A stretch of DNA of 64,000 nucleotides from an uncultured Bacilli bacterium. GTDB taxonomy: Bacteria > Bacillota_I > Bacilli_A > RF39 > UBA660. The stretch's first letter is position 1. Each line of letters opens with the position of its first letter. The notes beneath the pieces were generated by a model. It did not search any database. It was not told the origin of the DNA and saw only the letters and a program-made list of their open reading frames with translations. Shown here in pieces: positions 17,778-28,042 of the stretch. The stretch covers positions 1 to 64,000 of the forward strand of contig CAKONF010000002.1 in the NCBI GenBank assembly GCA_934097015.1, given 5' to 3'. A program made the position numbers and the translations under genes.

Positions 17778-18300
17778 TCTTATTATCCTTTTTTAAAACT
17801 TTAACTTTAGTTTCTTCTTTACTATCATCATATTTTTTTATTAAATCATTTATTATTTTTCTATATTCTTTTAATTCGTCAATATAAGAATACTCACTTT
17901 TTTCTATGAAATTCTTCTCAATAGTTTTCTTTATTTCATGTGTATATACATTATCCTTTAATAACGCTTTTTCTATTTCATTTACTTTATCATCAATTTG
18001 TTTGTCTATTTCTTTTTCTGATTTTCGATTTTTATGCAATTCTTTAAGCACCATTACAGCAATAGACATAACTACACTAAAATCTGTTATGGTTAGAAAA
18101 AAAATTAGTATTTTTCCTAGTAAATAAGTGGAGTCAGCCACTAAAGTACTTGCAAAAACCATAAACGCAGCTGAAATCATAAGTATGATTACTGGAATTA
18201 AAATTGTTATAAATTTTAATTCCTTTTTATCTTTCTTTTGTTCTGCCAAATCTACTAAGTCAAATTTTAATTTCTCATAATACCTTTTCTTATTTTTCAT
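17770..18300 (-). CDS. Hypothetical two-TM membrane protein
   Basis: A 176-aa protein: a charged N-terminal part (1-28), two membrane segments (about 29-50 and 60-85), then a long charged coiled-coil-prone tail. Not recognised. It follows polA by 33 bp. AAAGGAG of its ribosome site lies in a small hairpin (CTCC-ACAAA-GGAG) and may be partly masked. Confidence 0.7.
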   Translation of the reverse strand: MKNKKRYYEKLKFDLVDLAEQKKDKKELKFITILIPVIILMISAAFMVFASTLVADSTYLLGKILIFFLTITDFSVVMSIAVMVLKELHKNRKSEKEIDKQIDDKVNEIEKALLKDNVYTHEIKKTIEKNFIEKSEYSYIDELKEYRKIINDLIKKYDDSKEETKVKVLKKDNKNT

Positions 18301-18333
18301 GTTAATTCCACTCCTTTGTGGAGTAGTATTATA

Positions 18334-20886
18334 TCATTTTGTCTCATAAAGGTCAATTCCATAGTCATGACTAACATCTAATGGTACTTTTAATTTAACA
18401 ACATTTTTCATTATGTCACTAACTAATTCTTCTAATTCTTCTTTTTCTTCTTTAACCACATCAAATATTAATTCATCATGTATTTGTAATAACATTTTAC
18501 TATTTAATTTACGTTTTGTTATTTCTTTATCAATATTTACCATAGCCATCTTTATAATATCAGCACTAGTTCCTTGTATTGGAGTATTAAGTGCAATTCT
18601 TTCTCCACTCATACGTACCATGTAATTTGGATTATTCAATTCCTCTATTACTCTTTTTCTTTTAAATAGTGTTCTTACACTACCATCTTCTTTAGCTTCT
18701 TTAACTATATTATCCATATAATTTTTAACACCTGGATATAATTCATAATATTTATCTATAAATTTTTTAGCATCAATTATGCTTAGTCCTATATTTTCTC
18801 CTAAGCCAAATCCGCTTATACCGTAAACTATACCAAATATAACAGCCTTTGCAGTATGTCTCATTATTTTAGTGACATCTTCTTTAGGAACACCAAATAT
18901 ATCACTAGCAACAAATGTATGAATATCTTCACCATTTACAAATGCACTTATTAATTCTTTTGAATCGCTTATATGTGCTAATATTCTTAATTCTATTTGA
19001 CTATAGTCAGCACTTAAAAACATATCATTTTCAGGTAAAAATGCTTTTCTTATAAGTCTTCCCAACTCGTCTTTTGCTGGTAAATTTTGTAAATTAGGTT
19101 CCGTACTAGAAAGTCTTCCAGTTCTAGTTAATGTTTGTTTATAAATAGTATGTATCTTACCATCTTCCATTATATAATTCTTTAATCCCTCAACATAAGT
19201 ACCTTGTAATTTAGTTAAATTTCTATATTCTTGAATTAATGGAACTATCGGATGGTCATTCATTATTTTTTCTAATACTTTACTATCTGTAGAATAACCA
19301 GTTTTAGTTTTCTTAGCATGTTTTAATCCTAACTTCTCAAACAATATACTTCCTAATTGTTTAGAACTAGATATATTAAATTCTTCTCCTGCAGCAATAT
19401 ATATATCTTGAGTTAATTTATTTATTTTACTTGTTAATTCAACACTCATTTTATCTAATATATTTTTATCACATTTAATTCCATTAAATTCCATTTTAGT
19501 AAGTACATTAATTAAAGGCATTTCAACATTAGCAAACAAATCATACATATCTTCTAACTTTAATTTCTTTATATATTCATCTCTAATATCATTAATATAT
19601 TTAGCTTTTCTAACTACATTATATTCTAAATTACCACCTTTTTTATAAAAGTCATATAATTCATCTATATTAATACCATCATTTTTCATTAATATACCTA
19701 AATCTTCTCTATAATTATAGTTTAATAAATCTGCTACTATTAAATGATCATATATAGTATTATCAATAATATATCCTACTAAACAATTATTCTTTTTTAA
19801 ATCAAATGTATATTTTATACTATCTTTAATATATTTTAATACATCATTAATCATATCTTTTTTTACAAAGAATAAATTATCTTTATCATATAATCCCATA
19901 CCTAGTATATTACCAAAATGATAATTAAATTTATCACATTCAATGTAATAACTAATTATATTATCTTTATTTATTTCATTAACATTATTTAATATTTTAT
20001 ATTCTATGTTTACTTCTATTTCTTTCTTTTCAAATTTTTTCATAAAACTATAAAATTCTAATTCTTCAAATATATTAGATAATTCACTAGTTTTTTCTCC
20101 ACTATATTTCATATCTTCTAATGTATCACTTATTGGTACATCTAAGTATATAGTTGCAATTTTTTTTGAAAAGAATGCACTTTCTTTATCATTAACTAAT
20201 TTTTCTTTTAATTTACCACTAATATCATCTATATGATCATATAAGTTTTCAATAGTATCATATTCTCTAATTAATTTAATTGCTGTTTTTTCTCCTATTC
20301 CTTTTACTCCTGGAATATTATCACTAGCATCTCCCATTAGTGCTTTTAAATCAATAATTCTTATAGGGGCAAAACCATATTCTTCTTTAAAACTATTTAC
20401 ATTGTACCTAATATAATCTTTTGATTTCAAACATTTTACTTCTATTTCTTCATTTATTAATTGTAATAAATCTTTATCACTAGAAACGATTAAAGCTTCA
20501 AAATCTGGATCTATATACGCTCTTTTAGATAATGTTCCAATTATATCATCAGCTTCATAATTTTCTATTTCATAATGTTTTATCCCCATAGCATCTAATA
20601 TTTTTTTAGCAACAGGCATTTGCATTTTTAATTCATCAGGAGTTTTATTTCTACCATCTTTATATTCTTTATATAAATCTTTTCTAAAATTTTTACCTAT
20701 ATCAAATGCAACTGCTATATGAGTTGGCTTTTCTTCATCTATTATTTTATTCATCATGTTTACAAAGCCATATAATGCATTAGTATAAAATCCTTTACTA
20801 TTTTTCATTAAATTACCACTGTATGCAGTTGCATAGTAACTTCTAAACATTAAATTATTTCCATCTATTAGTATTATTTTTTTCAC
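18334..20886 (-). CDS. polA: DNA polymerase I
   Basis: DNA repair and Okazaki-fragment polymerase. The 850-aa protein has a 5'-nuclease domain (1-290: LIDGNNLMFR, NYEADDIIGTL, SSDKDLLQL, GVKGIGEKTA), a degenerate 3'-5' exonuclease-like domain whose usual DxE catalytic residues are not seen, and a polymerase domain with motif A DYSQIELR, motif B RHTAKAVIFGIVYG (Ile where Asn is usual) and motif C QIHDELIFD. The GTG at 20886 is chosen because AGGTGG precedes it; an in-frame GTG lies at 20895. Confidence 0.97.
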   Translation of the reverse strand: MKKIILIDGNNLMFRSYYATAYSGNLMKNSKGFYTNALYGFVNMMNKIIDEEKPTHIAVAFDIGKNFRKDLYKEYKDGRNKTPDELKMQMPVAKKILDAMGIKHYEIENYEADDIIGTLSKRAYIDPDFEALIVSSDKDLLQLINEEIEVKCLKSKDYIRYNVNSFKEEYGFAPIRIIDLKALMGDASDNIPGVKGIGEKTAIKLIREYDTIENLYDHIDDISGKLKEKLVNDKESAFFSKKIATIYLDVPISDTLEDMKYSGEKTSELSNIFEELEFYSFMKKFEKKEIEVNIEYKILNNVNEINKDNIISYYIECDKFNYHFGNILGMGLYDKDNLFFVKKDMINDVLKYIKDSIKYTFDLKKNNCLVGYIIDNTIYDHLIVADLLNYNYREDLGILMKNDGINIDELYDFYKKGGNLEYNVVRKAKYINDIRDEYIKKLKLEDMYDLFANVEMPLINVLTKMEFNGIKCDKNILDKMSVELTSKINKLTQDIYIAAGEEFNISSSKQLGSILFEKLGLKHAKKTKTGYSTDSKVLEKIMNDHPIVPLIQEYRNLTKLQGTYVEGLKNYIMEDGKIHTIYKQTLTRTGRLSSTEPNLQNLPAKDELGRLIRKAFLPENDMFLSADYSQIELRILAHISDSKELISAFVNGEDIHTFVASDIFGVPKEDVTKIMRHTAKAVIFGIVYGISGFGLGENIGLSIIDAKKFIDKYYELYPGVKNYMDNIVKEAKEDGSVRTLFKRKRVIEELNNPNYMVRMSGERIALNTPIQGTSADIIKMAMVNIDKEITKRKLNSKMLLQIHDELIFDVVKEEKEELEELVSDIMKNVVKLKVPLDVSHDYGIDLYETK

Positions 20887-21047
20887 TTTTACCACCTACT
20901 AATATTTTACTATAATAATAGTATTTTACAAAGAGTTTTATATAATCTTACATTTTTTCTATAACAAATTTGATTTTTGTTATTACGTTTTATTTGGAAT
21001 AATCATAAAAAAAATTAAATGGAGATAAATAATTACACTAAAATTAT

Positions 21048-21644
21048 TTATAAGTTTCTTTTGTGAATATTTTCTTCGTCTAAAGGTTCTTTGTAAATAG
21101 ATTTGTATAATTCAATAGGATCGTTATATAAAGTTTCTGATTTTTTGTGAATTTCCCAATCATTACAATACCTTGAATCCAAAATTTCTATAGGAGTTTT
21201 AAATGGGTAGTGTTCTTTTATAAAATCAGAATATATAATCATATGTGTGTTGGAATGATATAAAATTAAAACATCTTCATTCATAAAACTGATACACTTA
21301 CCACCTAATGCGGGTTTTGTCCTTCTTCCATATTTTCCAACATATTTACTTTCCTTTAAAAATTTCATAAAATCAATATAATCTTTTTCTAACTCTTGTT
21401 CTGTTATAGGAATACATCTTTTACCACCAAAACTGTCTCTGCTTTTTAAGAAAAACTTGTTATTATATATAATTAAACGATGTATATCATTAACACCACT
21501 ATAATCAAGTTGGCCTTCTTCTACATCAAATGCTTTACCATTAAAAAAGTACGAAAGTCTTTTTAAACTATCAGCTAATTCTTTACTAGCAGGTTTTGGT
21601 CCTTTTTTTAAAAATAATTGTCCTTGTATATATATTTTTTGCAT
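21048..21644 (-). CDS. Hypothetical protein
   Basis: A 198-aa soluble protein, not recognised. It is rich in basic and aromatic residues, with no signal or membrane segment. Recurrent pieces: GRRTKPALGGK, SFGGKRCIPIT. It stands alone between polA and the nrnA terminator. Codon use matches neighbours. Confidence 0.65.
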   Translation of the reverse strand: MQKIYIQGQLFLKKGPKPASKELADSLKRLSYFFNGKAFDVEEGQLDYSGVNDIHRLIIYNNKFFLKSRDSFGGKRCIPITEQELEKDYIDFMKFLKESKYVGKYGRRTKPALGGKCISFMNEDVLILYHSNTHMIIYSDFIKEHYPFKTPIEILDSRYCNDWEIHKKSETLYNDPIELYKSIYKEPLDEENIHKRNL

Positions 21645-21741
21645 AAAATCACATCCATAGTAATGATAATAACATAATTTATATTACTTTTCAATAAATA
21701 TAAGGGTAGTATGATAACTAATTTAATAATTATAACATTTT

Positions 21742-21784
21742 TTAAATAAAAAGACTATTAACAAAATTTATTTGTCAACAGTCT
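21742..21784 (-). terminator. ackA-nrnA terminator
   Basis: A 14-bp stem allowing G-U pairs: AGACTGTTGACAAA with TTTGTTAATAGTCT, loop of 5, then TTTTTATTT on the minus strand. Confidence 0.85.
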
Positions 21785-21806
21785 GAATACTTGTCTTACG
21801 ACACGT

Positions 21807-22769
21807 TTATTTTATATTCTCTTTATATTCTTTTGTTCTTTGATCTAATTCTTTGAATAAATTATCTACATCTTCTTCACTTTGTATTCGTGCACCACTT
21901 GCAAATATATGTCCTCCACCATTATATTTTTGTGCAACATCATTTATTATTGGACCTCTACTTCTTATATTTATTTTATGAATGTTATTTTTTTCATCAT
22001 AACTAGAGAAAGCCCAGCAATAAAGTTCTTTTATAAAATTAAAATTGTTTATCATGTTGCTAGCTGATGATGAATCTACTTTAAACTCATCTATTATTTT
22101 TTTATCTATTTTTATGTATCCAAAGTTATTTTCTGTAATTGTCATATTTAATGTTATATATGATTGAAACTTTACTTCGTTAATTGACCTTGTATACAAG
22201 TTATTATACAATTCTGACATATTTAGATTATAATCCTCTAATAGATTAGTTATTAACTTGAATGTTTTTGGACTTGTATAACTTAATAAAAATCTATCAC
22301 TATCTGCAACTATACCTAAAAATAAATTTGAAGCAATGTTTTGATTTATTTTTAATTTGCTGTTATATAATAATTCTGTAATTAGTTCACATGTACTTGA
22401 TGCATGTTCATTTACTAATTCTATATTTGCTATATCTTCTACACTTGGATGATGATCTATTCTTATTACACAATCATAGTTATCATAATTTATGCCATCA
22501 ATTCTTGATTTATTTGGTACATCTAATACGATTAACAAAGGTTTTGTTAATATGTTATCATCAATTCTATCTAATTCTCCAAAGTATTTAAATTTTGAAA
22601 CACTATTTCCAACTGCATATACATTTTTTTTTGGATATGTAAGCTTAATTGAATCTCTTAATGCAATTTCACTAGCAAGGGCATCAGGATCTGGTCCTCT
22701 ATGTCTTGCTATTACAATTTCATTATATTCTTTTATTTTTTTTGCTATTTGTTTTATGTTATTAAACAT
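21807..22769 (-). CDS. nrnA: DHH-family oligoribonuclease / pAp phosphatase NrnA
   Basis: NrnA degrades nano-RNAs and dephosphorylates 3',5'-pAp. The 320-aa protein has the DHH motifs: RHRGPDPDALAS (21-32), D in VLDVP, and RIDHHPS, and a DHHA1 domain with YNGGGHIFASGA. It starts 7 bp after ackA behind AGGTGA. Confidence 0.94.
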   Translation of the reverse strand: MFNNIKQIAKKIKEYNEIVIARHRGPDPDALASEIALRDSIKLTYPKKNVYAVGNSVSKFKYFGELDRIDDNILTKPLLIVLDVPNKSRIDGINYDNYDCVIRIDHHPSVEDIANIELVNEHASSTCELITELLYNSKLKINQNIASNLFLGIVADSDRFLLSYTSPKTFKLITNLLEDYNLNMSELYNNLYTRSINEVKFQSYITLNMTITENNFGYIKIDKKIIDEFKVDSSSASNMINNFNFIKELYCWAFSSYDEKNNIHKINIRSRGPIINDVAQKYNGGGHIFASGARIQSEEDVDNLFKELDQRTKEYKENIK

Positions 22770-22776
22770 TATTCAC

Positions 22777-23973
22777 CTATTTTATTAATTCGTATGTGTC
22801 AGTTGCTATCATTAATTCTTCGTTTGTTGGAACAACATATACTGGTACTTTTGAATCTTCTGTACTTATTATTCCTTCGCTTATATCTTTAAATCCTGCA
22901 ATAGTATTATTTATTTCTTTATTAAGTTTAATTCCTAAACATTCTAATTTATTTAGTACATCTTCTCTAAAGCTTATTGCATTTTCTCCTAATCCAGCAG
23001 TAAATACTAATGCGTCTACGTTTCCATTTAACTCTACATAGTAGTTTGCAATATAATTTACTATTCTATTTACATACATTTCATTTGCAAGTACTGCAAG
23101 TTCGTTTCCTTCTTCCATAGCATTTTCAATATCTCTATGGTCACTACTAACACCACTTATTCCTAGCAATCCACTTTGTTTATTTAATGAATTGTCAACT
23201 TCTTTTAAACTCATATTTGATTCTTTCATAACATACGGAATTAATGAATAATCAATATCTCCTGAACGTGTGCCCATCATTATACCAGCATTTGGTGTGA
23301 ATCCCATAGTTGTATCAAAACTTTTTCCATCTTTAACAGCACATAATGAACCACCTGAACCAACATGACATATAATTAAATTTACATTGTCTTTTCCTAA
23401 TTTTTCTTTCATAGTTTTTGTAATAAATTTATGACTTGTTCCATGGAAACCATATTTACGTACTTTATAATCAGTATACCAACTATATGGAACACTATAT
23501 AAATATTGTTCTTTTTTCATTGTTTGATGAAATGCTGTATCAAAAACTCCTATATTTGGTGTAGTTGGTAATGCTTCCATGAATGCTTTTACACCAATTA
23601 AATTTGCTGGATTATGTAATGGTGCTAATGGAATTAAATCTTCTACAGTACTAATTACTTCATCATTTATAATAACTGAATCTGTATATTTTTCTCCACC
23701 ATGAACTAATCTATGTCCCACTCCATCTAATTCTTCTAAAGATGTTATAACTTTATTATCAATTAATTCTTTTATTAAAATTTTAACTGCTTCATCATGA
23801 TTTTGAACACTAGCAACTTTTTTTGTTTTTTCTCCATTCATTTTAATAGAATAGAAACTATCTTCTAATCCTATTTTTTCGAAATATCCTCCTATTAATT
23901 CTTTTCCTTCAGGCATTAGAAATAAAGTAAACTTTAATGAACTACTACCTGCATTTACACTTAATATTTTCAT
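22777..23973 (-). CDS. ackA: Acetate kinase
   Basis: Makes ATP and acetate from acetyl phosphate. Full-length at 398 aa, with the N-terminal LSVNAGSSSLKF, VGHRLVHGGEKY, FDTAFHQTM, HVGSGGSLCAV, TRSGDIDYSLIP and FTAGLGENA. AGAAGG precedes the start. pta is not seen next to it, so acetyl phosphate must come from elsewhere in the genome. Confidence 0.98.
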   Translation of the reverse strand: MKILSVNAGSSSLKFTLFLMPEGKELIGGYFEKIGLEDSFYSIKMNGEKTKKVASVQNHDEAVKILIKELIDNKVITSLEELDGVGHRLVHGGEKYTDSVIINDEVISTVEDLIPLAPLHNPANLIGVKAFMEALPTTPNIGVFDTAFHQTMKKEQYLYSVPYSWYTDYKVRKYGFHGTSHKFITKTMKEKLGKDNVNLIICHVGSGGSLCAVKDGKSFDTTMGFTPNAGIMMGTRSGDIDYSLIPYVMKESNMSLKEVDNSLNKQSGLLGISGVSSDHRDIENAMEEGNELAVLANEMYVNRIVNYIANYYVELNGNVDALVFTAGLGENAISFREDVLNKLECLGIKLNKEINNTIAGFKDISEGIISTEDSKVPVYVVPTNEELMIATDTYELIK

Positions 23974-23994
23974 TTAAATCACCCTTCTTTTGTT

Positions 23995-24023
23995 ATTATA
24001 CATTAATTATTTTTAAAATACAA
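23995..24023 (-). promoter_or_regulatory. ackA promoter
   Basis: Minus strand: -35 TTGTAT (24018-24023), 17-nt spacer, -10 TATAAT (23995-24000). Confidence 0.65.
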
Positions 24024-24029
24024 TTTATT

Positions 24030-24059
24030 TAAAGAAAAAATACGCTATTTAACGTATTT
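24030..24059 (-). terminator. Terminator in the gap between the amidase gene and ackA
   Basis: Stem AAATACG / CGTATTT (24038-24059), then TTTCTTT on the minus strand, just before the ackA promoter. Confidence 0.6.
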
Positions 24060-24165
24060 ATGAGTTTTATAAGGTATTAAATTTGCTAATTCTATTTCAA
24101 TAATTATTTGATCTATTAAGAAGTCTATTCTAATATTAATCCCTTCTTTCGATATTATTTTATAT
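24044..24165 (-). pseudogene. Short decayed ORF fragment
   Basis: The minus strand holds an open frame with no start codon (RYKIISKEGINIRIDFL, then IIIEIELANLIPYKTHKYVK), ending near 24044. Not recognised. The rest of the 23974-24201 gap shows only the terminator and the ackA promoter. Confidence 0.3.
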
Positions 24166-24201
24166 CTTAGAAATTCTTATTTCAATAGATTCGACAAAAC
24201 A

Positions 24202-25911
24202 TTACTTTATTTGCCAATATTCGAGTATTGTATCCGCAATGTTATTACCTATTTTTTCTTTATTTTCCATTATCCATTTAGCATCATTTAAATAATCATG
24301 ATGTGCTACTTCTATTAGTATTCCACATGGAGTATATGATGGATTAACTTCTGCTAATGAGCCGTTTGCATATTTTACTCCTCTATTTGCTAATTCATCT
24401 TCTTTGTTATAATAAATATTAAATAAATTATTTTGTAAATTTTGTGCTAAAGAGTATGTATTTGATGTTTCATTATGTACCCAAGTTTCTATTCCATATG
24501 ACTTATGTTCTTCACTAGCATTTGAGTGTATTGCTAAATGTAGGTCAACTCCTAAGTAAGTACTATCTTGAGTCCATCTATTTATGTCACCAAATTCATT
24601 TCTATATGTTTTAACTCCATAACTATTTAATCTTTTTTCTATGTAATTTGTTAAATCATTCATTTCTTTTTTTTCATTTGTATAACCTACTTCAGATACT
24701 CCTAAATTATTATTTTGATTAGAAGCTGATAGGTATACTTTGTATGTATTTTTATTACCTGTTTTAAAATTAAATTCACTAATAGATGAATTATTTTTCT
24801 TTTCTTCTATTGCTATTGCTTTTATTAGAGTATCATTATTTATTGTTATTTCATTATTATATAAAGTACTTGATTCATTTGGTTCAGTACCATCTGTTGT
24901 ATAATATATTTTTGCAATTTTATCATTATTTAATAATTTTATCTTTGTACCTTTTTTTATATAATCTGTTTTGTAATTTGTATAAACCGGTTTTAATGTC
25001 TCTTTAGAATTAATAGTAAATTCTATTTCTTTTGTTTTTGAATAATCTATGTAATCAAAATATGATGCTGTTATTTTTACTTTATAACTTGATTTCTTAT
25101 CAAATAAATTACTAGATAATATTACATTTTTTTCTTTTATTTCTTTTCTTCTTATTAATTTGTTATCTCTATATAATTCTAATAAGTAATTGCTAGCATT
25201 ATCTCCACCAGTAAATGATATTGGTACATCATTATAATCCATCATATCTCCATTATTTGGATTAGTAAATGTTATATCAGAAATTGGACTCATTAAATTA
25301 TATATTTTAAGAGTTGCTATTACCATAGAATCTTCAACTATTTCTAATGTATAATAACAGGATTCATCTTTAAATAAGTTATTTTTTATTGTATATGTTT
25401 CATCTTTTATATCAATTTGTTCTTGTAGTATATCATTTTTATTAATATTTAATTTATAATTTTTATTTTTATAATCTCCTACAAAATCTAATATATAATC
25501 ATTATTATTATCCATTACAATTAAATTAGTATCACTAAAAGATAATTCGTTCCATATAAATGTATATGGTTCTTTTATGCTTTTTTTATTTCCATCTTTA
25601 TCATATGCGATTACTATTATTTTATATGATTCATTATAATTTAAATCACTTAATTTAATTGTTGCACTGTTATATTTTGTGTTTTCTTTGTATATTATTT
25701 TATTATCATTATCATATACTAATATTTCATAATTAGTTGCTACTTTTACTTTTTCATAGTATACATAATAATTTAAACCAATATTATTTACATTTATAAA
25801 TTTAAAATTAGTTAGAAAATTACTATTATTTGTTATGAAAAATGCTACTGTAAATGTTGCTACTATAAAAAATATTATTAGTGATATTATAGTAATTATT
25901 ATTCTTTTCAC
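24202..25911 (-). CDS. Membrane-anchored amidase_3-type cell-wall hydrolase
   Basis: A 569-aa protein. It has an N-terminal membrane anchor (3-28), beta-rich Fn3-like modules (about 35-310), a chitobiase-C-type module (KIYYTTDGTEPNESSTLY, about 335-375), and a C-terminal amidase_3 domain (about 390-569). The last keeps LHLAIHSNA and the catalytic Glu in GILIEVAHHD, but the usual first zinc His (GHGG) is replaced by LSASNQNNN. A clade of clostridial amidases shows the same change. It probably cuts N-acetylmuramoyl-L-alanine bonds. GTG start at 25911 with GGAG upstream. Confidence 0.85.
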   Translation of the reverse strand: MKRIIITIISLIIFFIVATFTVAFFITNNSNFLTNFKFINVNNIGLNYYVYYEKVKVATNYEILVYDNDNKIIYKENTKYNSATIKLSDLNYNESYKIIVIAYDKDGNKKSIKEPYTFIWNELSFSDTNLIVMDNNNDYILDFVGDYKNKNYKLNINKNDILQEQIDIKDETYTIKNNLFKDESCYYTLEIVEDSMVIATLKIYNLMSPISDITFTNPNNGDMMDYNDVPISFTGGDNASNYLLELYRDNKLIRRKEIKEKNVILSSNLFDKKSSYKVKITASYFDYIDYSKTKEIEFTINSKETLKPVYTNYKTDYIKKGTKIKLLNNDKIAKIYYTTDGTEPNESSTLYNNEITINNDTLIKAIAIEEKKNNSSISEFNFKTGNKNTYKVYLSASNQNNNLGVSEVGYTNEKKEMNDLTNYIEKRLNSYGVKTYRNEFGDINRWTQDSTYLGVDLHLAIHSNASEEHKSYGIETWVHNETSNTYSLAQNLQNNLFNIYYNKEDELANRGVKYANGSLAEVNPSYTPCGILIEVAHHDYLNDAKWIMENKEKIGNNIADTILEYWQIK

Positions 25912-25927
25912 ACTACCAACTCCGTAA

Positions 25928-26140
25928 TTATTTTATTAATTTGTTAAATCTATTTTTTATATTCTCTTTTATTCTTTTTGTTTCTTTTTTATTAATTATA
26001 TATTCATTATCTATTAAATCTATTATGTCTTGTTCTTTAACGTTATTTGGTAATATATTTTTATTGATTTCTATTATTTTATTTGTTTTTCTATCTTCTA
26101 GCCTTACAATATTATCTATTATAATTTCTACTGTATACAT
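25928..26140 (-). CDS. DUF3006-like small protein
   Basis: A 70-aa protein: a beta-hairpin start (YTVEIIIDNIVRLEDRKT) and a charged helical tail. DUF3006 proteins commonly sit next to ComEC-like hydrolases; here the gene starts 2 bp after that gene. Function unknown. Confidence 0.6.
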   Translation of the reverse strand: MYTVEIIIDNIVRLEDRKTNKIIEINKNILPNNVKEQDIIDLIDNEYIINKKETKRIKENIKNRFNKLIK

Positions 26141-26142
26141 TG

Positions 26143-27054
26143 TTATTCTCCATCTATATTAGTTTTTATTGTTTCAAATGTTATGTTATTTCCATCAGAT
26201 GTTAATTTTATTGTACCATCTAAGTCTGTTCTATATATTTTTATATTTTTTGCATTTAATTTATCTAAAGTAATTTGTTTAGGATGTTTATATATATTAT
26301 TTTTACCTACTTCTATTATTGCATATTTTGGATTTACTTTATCTAAAAAATCATTTGTTGTACTATATTCTGATCCATGGTGTCCTATTTTTAATACATC
26401 ACTTTCTATATCTTTCTTAAGTAATTTTTTTTCTACTTTACTAGTTGCATCTCCTGTAAATAAAAATTTATTATTAAAATATGTTAATTTTAAAACTATA
26501 GAGTTATTATTTAAATCTTTTTCATTTGTTCCAGTATATAATACTTTTAATTTTATATTACCATAGTTAAATTCTTCATCTATTTTTGGAACTGTTATTT
26601 TATAATTTTTATTTTCTATGCTATTTAAAACACTTTCAAATGTTTTTGAGGTTGATGTTGCATTAGGCATTAGAATTGTATCTATATCATATTCATCGAT
26701 TATATTATCTAGTCCACCAATGTGATCTTCATGTGGATGAGTTCCAACTACCATGTTTAATTTATTTATATTTAAATCTTTTTTTAAATAATTTACTAAA
26801 TTTTCACCATCTTCATTGTTTCCAGCATCAATTAAAATATTATAATTATTTTCTTTTATTAAAATTGAATCAGCTTGTCCTACATCAAAATAATATATTT
26901 CTAATTTATTAACATCATCATTTTCTGTTTGTTTCATTGCATAAGATGTATTATCTTTTTTAATTAATTCTTTATTAGTATAAAATATTCCTATTAAAAC
27001 TATTAGTATAAGTATTATTTTATTTAGCAATTTATTTATTTTTTTATTATTCAT
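26143..27054 (-). CDS. ComEC/Rec2-like metallo-beta-lactamase hydrolase
   Basis: A 303-aa protein with an N-terminal membrane anchor (about 13-30) and an MBL fold: YYFDVGQADSILI, then GTHPHEDHIGGLDN (HxHxDH metal motif), FTGDAT and KIGHHGSEYST. This is the stand-alone exported hydrolase of the ComEC/Rec2 family, thought to act on DNA outside the cell. The ATG at 27054 with AGGG and an extended -10 (TGTTATACT) upstream is preferred over longer frames. Confidence 0.85.
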   Translation of the reverse strand: MNNKKINKLLNKIILILIVLIGIFYTNKELIKKDNTSYAMKQTENDDVNKLEIYYFDVGQADSILIKENNYNILIDAGNNEDGENLVNYLKKDLNINKLNMVVGTHPHEDHIGGLDNIIDEYDIDTILMPNATSTSKTFESVLNSIENKNYKITVPKIDEEFNYGNIKLKVLYTGTNEKDLNNNSIVLKLTYFNNKFLFTGDATSKVEKKLLKKDIESDVLKIGHHGSEYSTTNDFLDKVNPKYAIIEVGKNNIYKHPKQITLDKLNAKNIKIYRTDLDGTIKLTSDGNNITFETIKTNIDGE

Positions 27055-27103
27055 ATTATCTACCCTATAAAAGTATAACATATTTTTATTGTTAAAAAAA
27101 ACT

Positions 27104-27907
27104 TTATTTTTGTTTATAAAGCTTTTTTGTTTTAATATCAATTAATTTATCTTGAGTTTCTTCTAATATTTTTTTTAATGATTTTAATAAATCTATATTG
27201 GTAGTTTCAAAAGTTTTTCCATTTCTATACTTTATTTTTAATTTATTATCTTTATATGAATATTCATCTACTAATTCTTTATTATTGTTTAAAAAATCAT
27301 CTGCTATCATTACTAATGTATCTTTATTATTAGATGTTTTTAAATTTTTTGAAAAGCAGTATAAAGAAGTTTGATTTGTTGGTACTTCGTTAAATAATTC
27401 TGCTCCAGATTTCATATCTGAATTTAAAATTATTAAATTATCTATTTTATCTTCATTATATAAATCAAATACATTTTCATCTATTTTATTACTTAAATAT
27501 TGTTTTATTTCATCATATTCTATTTTTTCTTTGAAGCTTTCTAATAAATTTCTTATTTCACTATCAATATAATTTGTTGGAATGTTTAATTCTATTACTT
27601 TATCATCCTGTAAAAATATATCAGTCATATCCATTTCAAATCCATTTGTGTTATAAGTTTTATAATTTATTTCTTTTATTTGATAATATTCAATAAAAAC
27701 ATAAACTAAATGCAAATATACCTCATTAATGTCTTTATATTTTTTTAATAAATATGACATGTATTTTTCAAATTTTTTTATAAAATGTTTTTTATTTATT
27801 GCTTCTATTTTTAAATCAAATATACTTTTATTATTTCTTTTTAAAATTGTATTTAATGTAATTTTATTTATGTGATTTAAAACATATACTATATCTTTTT
27901 CGTTCAT
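27104..27907 (-). CDS. Hypothetical protein
   Basis: A 267-aa acidic, soluble protein, not recognised. No signal or membrane segment. The C-terminal 80 residues are charged and helical. GGGAGG precedes the start. It is divergent from the LCP gene and upstream of the ComEC-like gene. Confidence 0.7.
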   Translation of the reverse strand: MNEKDIVYVLNHINKITLNTILKRNNKSIFDLKIEAINKKHFIKKFEKYMSYLLKKYKDINEVYLHLVYVFIEYYQIKEINYKTYNTNGFEMDMTDIFLQDDKVIELNIPTNYIDSEIRNLLESFKEKIEYDEIKQYLSNKIDENVFDLYNEDKIDNLIILNSDMKSGAELFNEVPTNQTSLYCFSKNLKTSNNKDTLVMIADDFLNNNKELVDEYSYKDNKLKIKYRNGKTFETTNIDLLKSLKKILEETQDKLIDIKTKKLYKQK

Positions 27908-27993
27908 AAATAAACCTCCCTGTATATTTATTGTATCATATAATAATTGGTTTAGTTATAAAATTTAATATTTCTTATATATTGTTTTAATAC

Positions 27994-28022
27994 TATACAT
28001 GAATATAAAATTATTGTATAAT
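27994..28022 (+). promoter_or_regulatory. Promoter of the LCP gene
   Basis: -35 TATACA (27994-27999), 17-nt spacer, -10 TATAAT (28017-28022). The leader is short. Confidence 0.5.
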
Positions 28023-28042
28023 TATAAAATAGGAATGATTAT

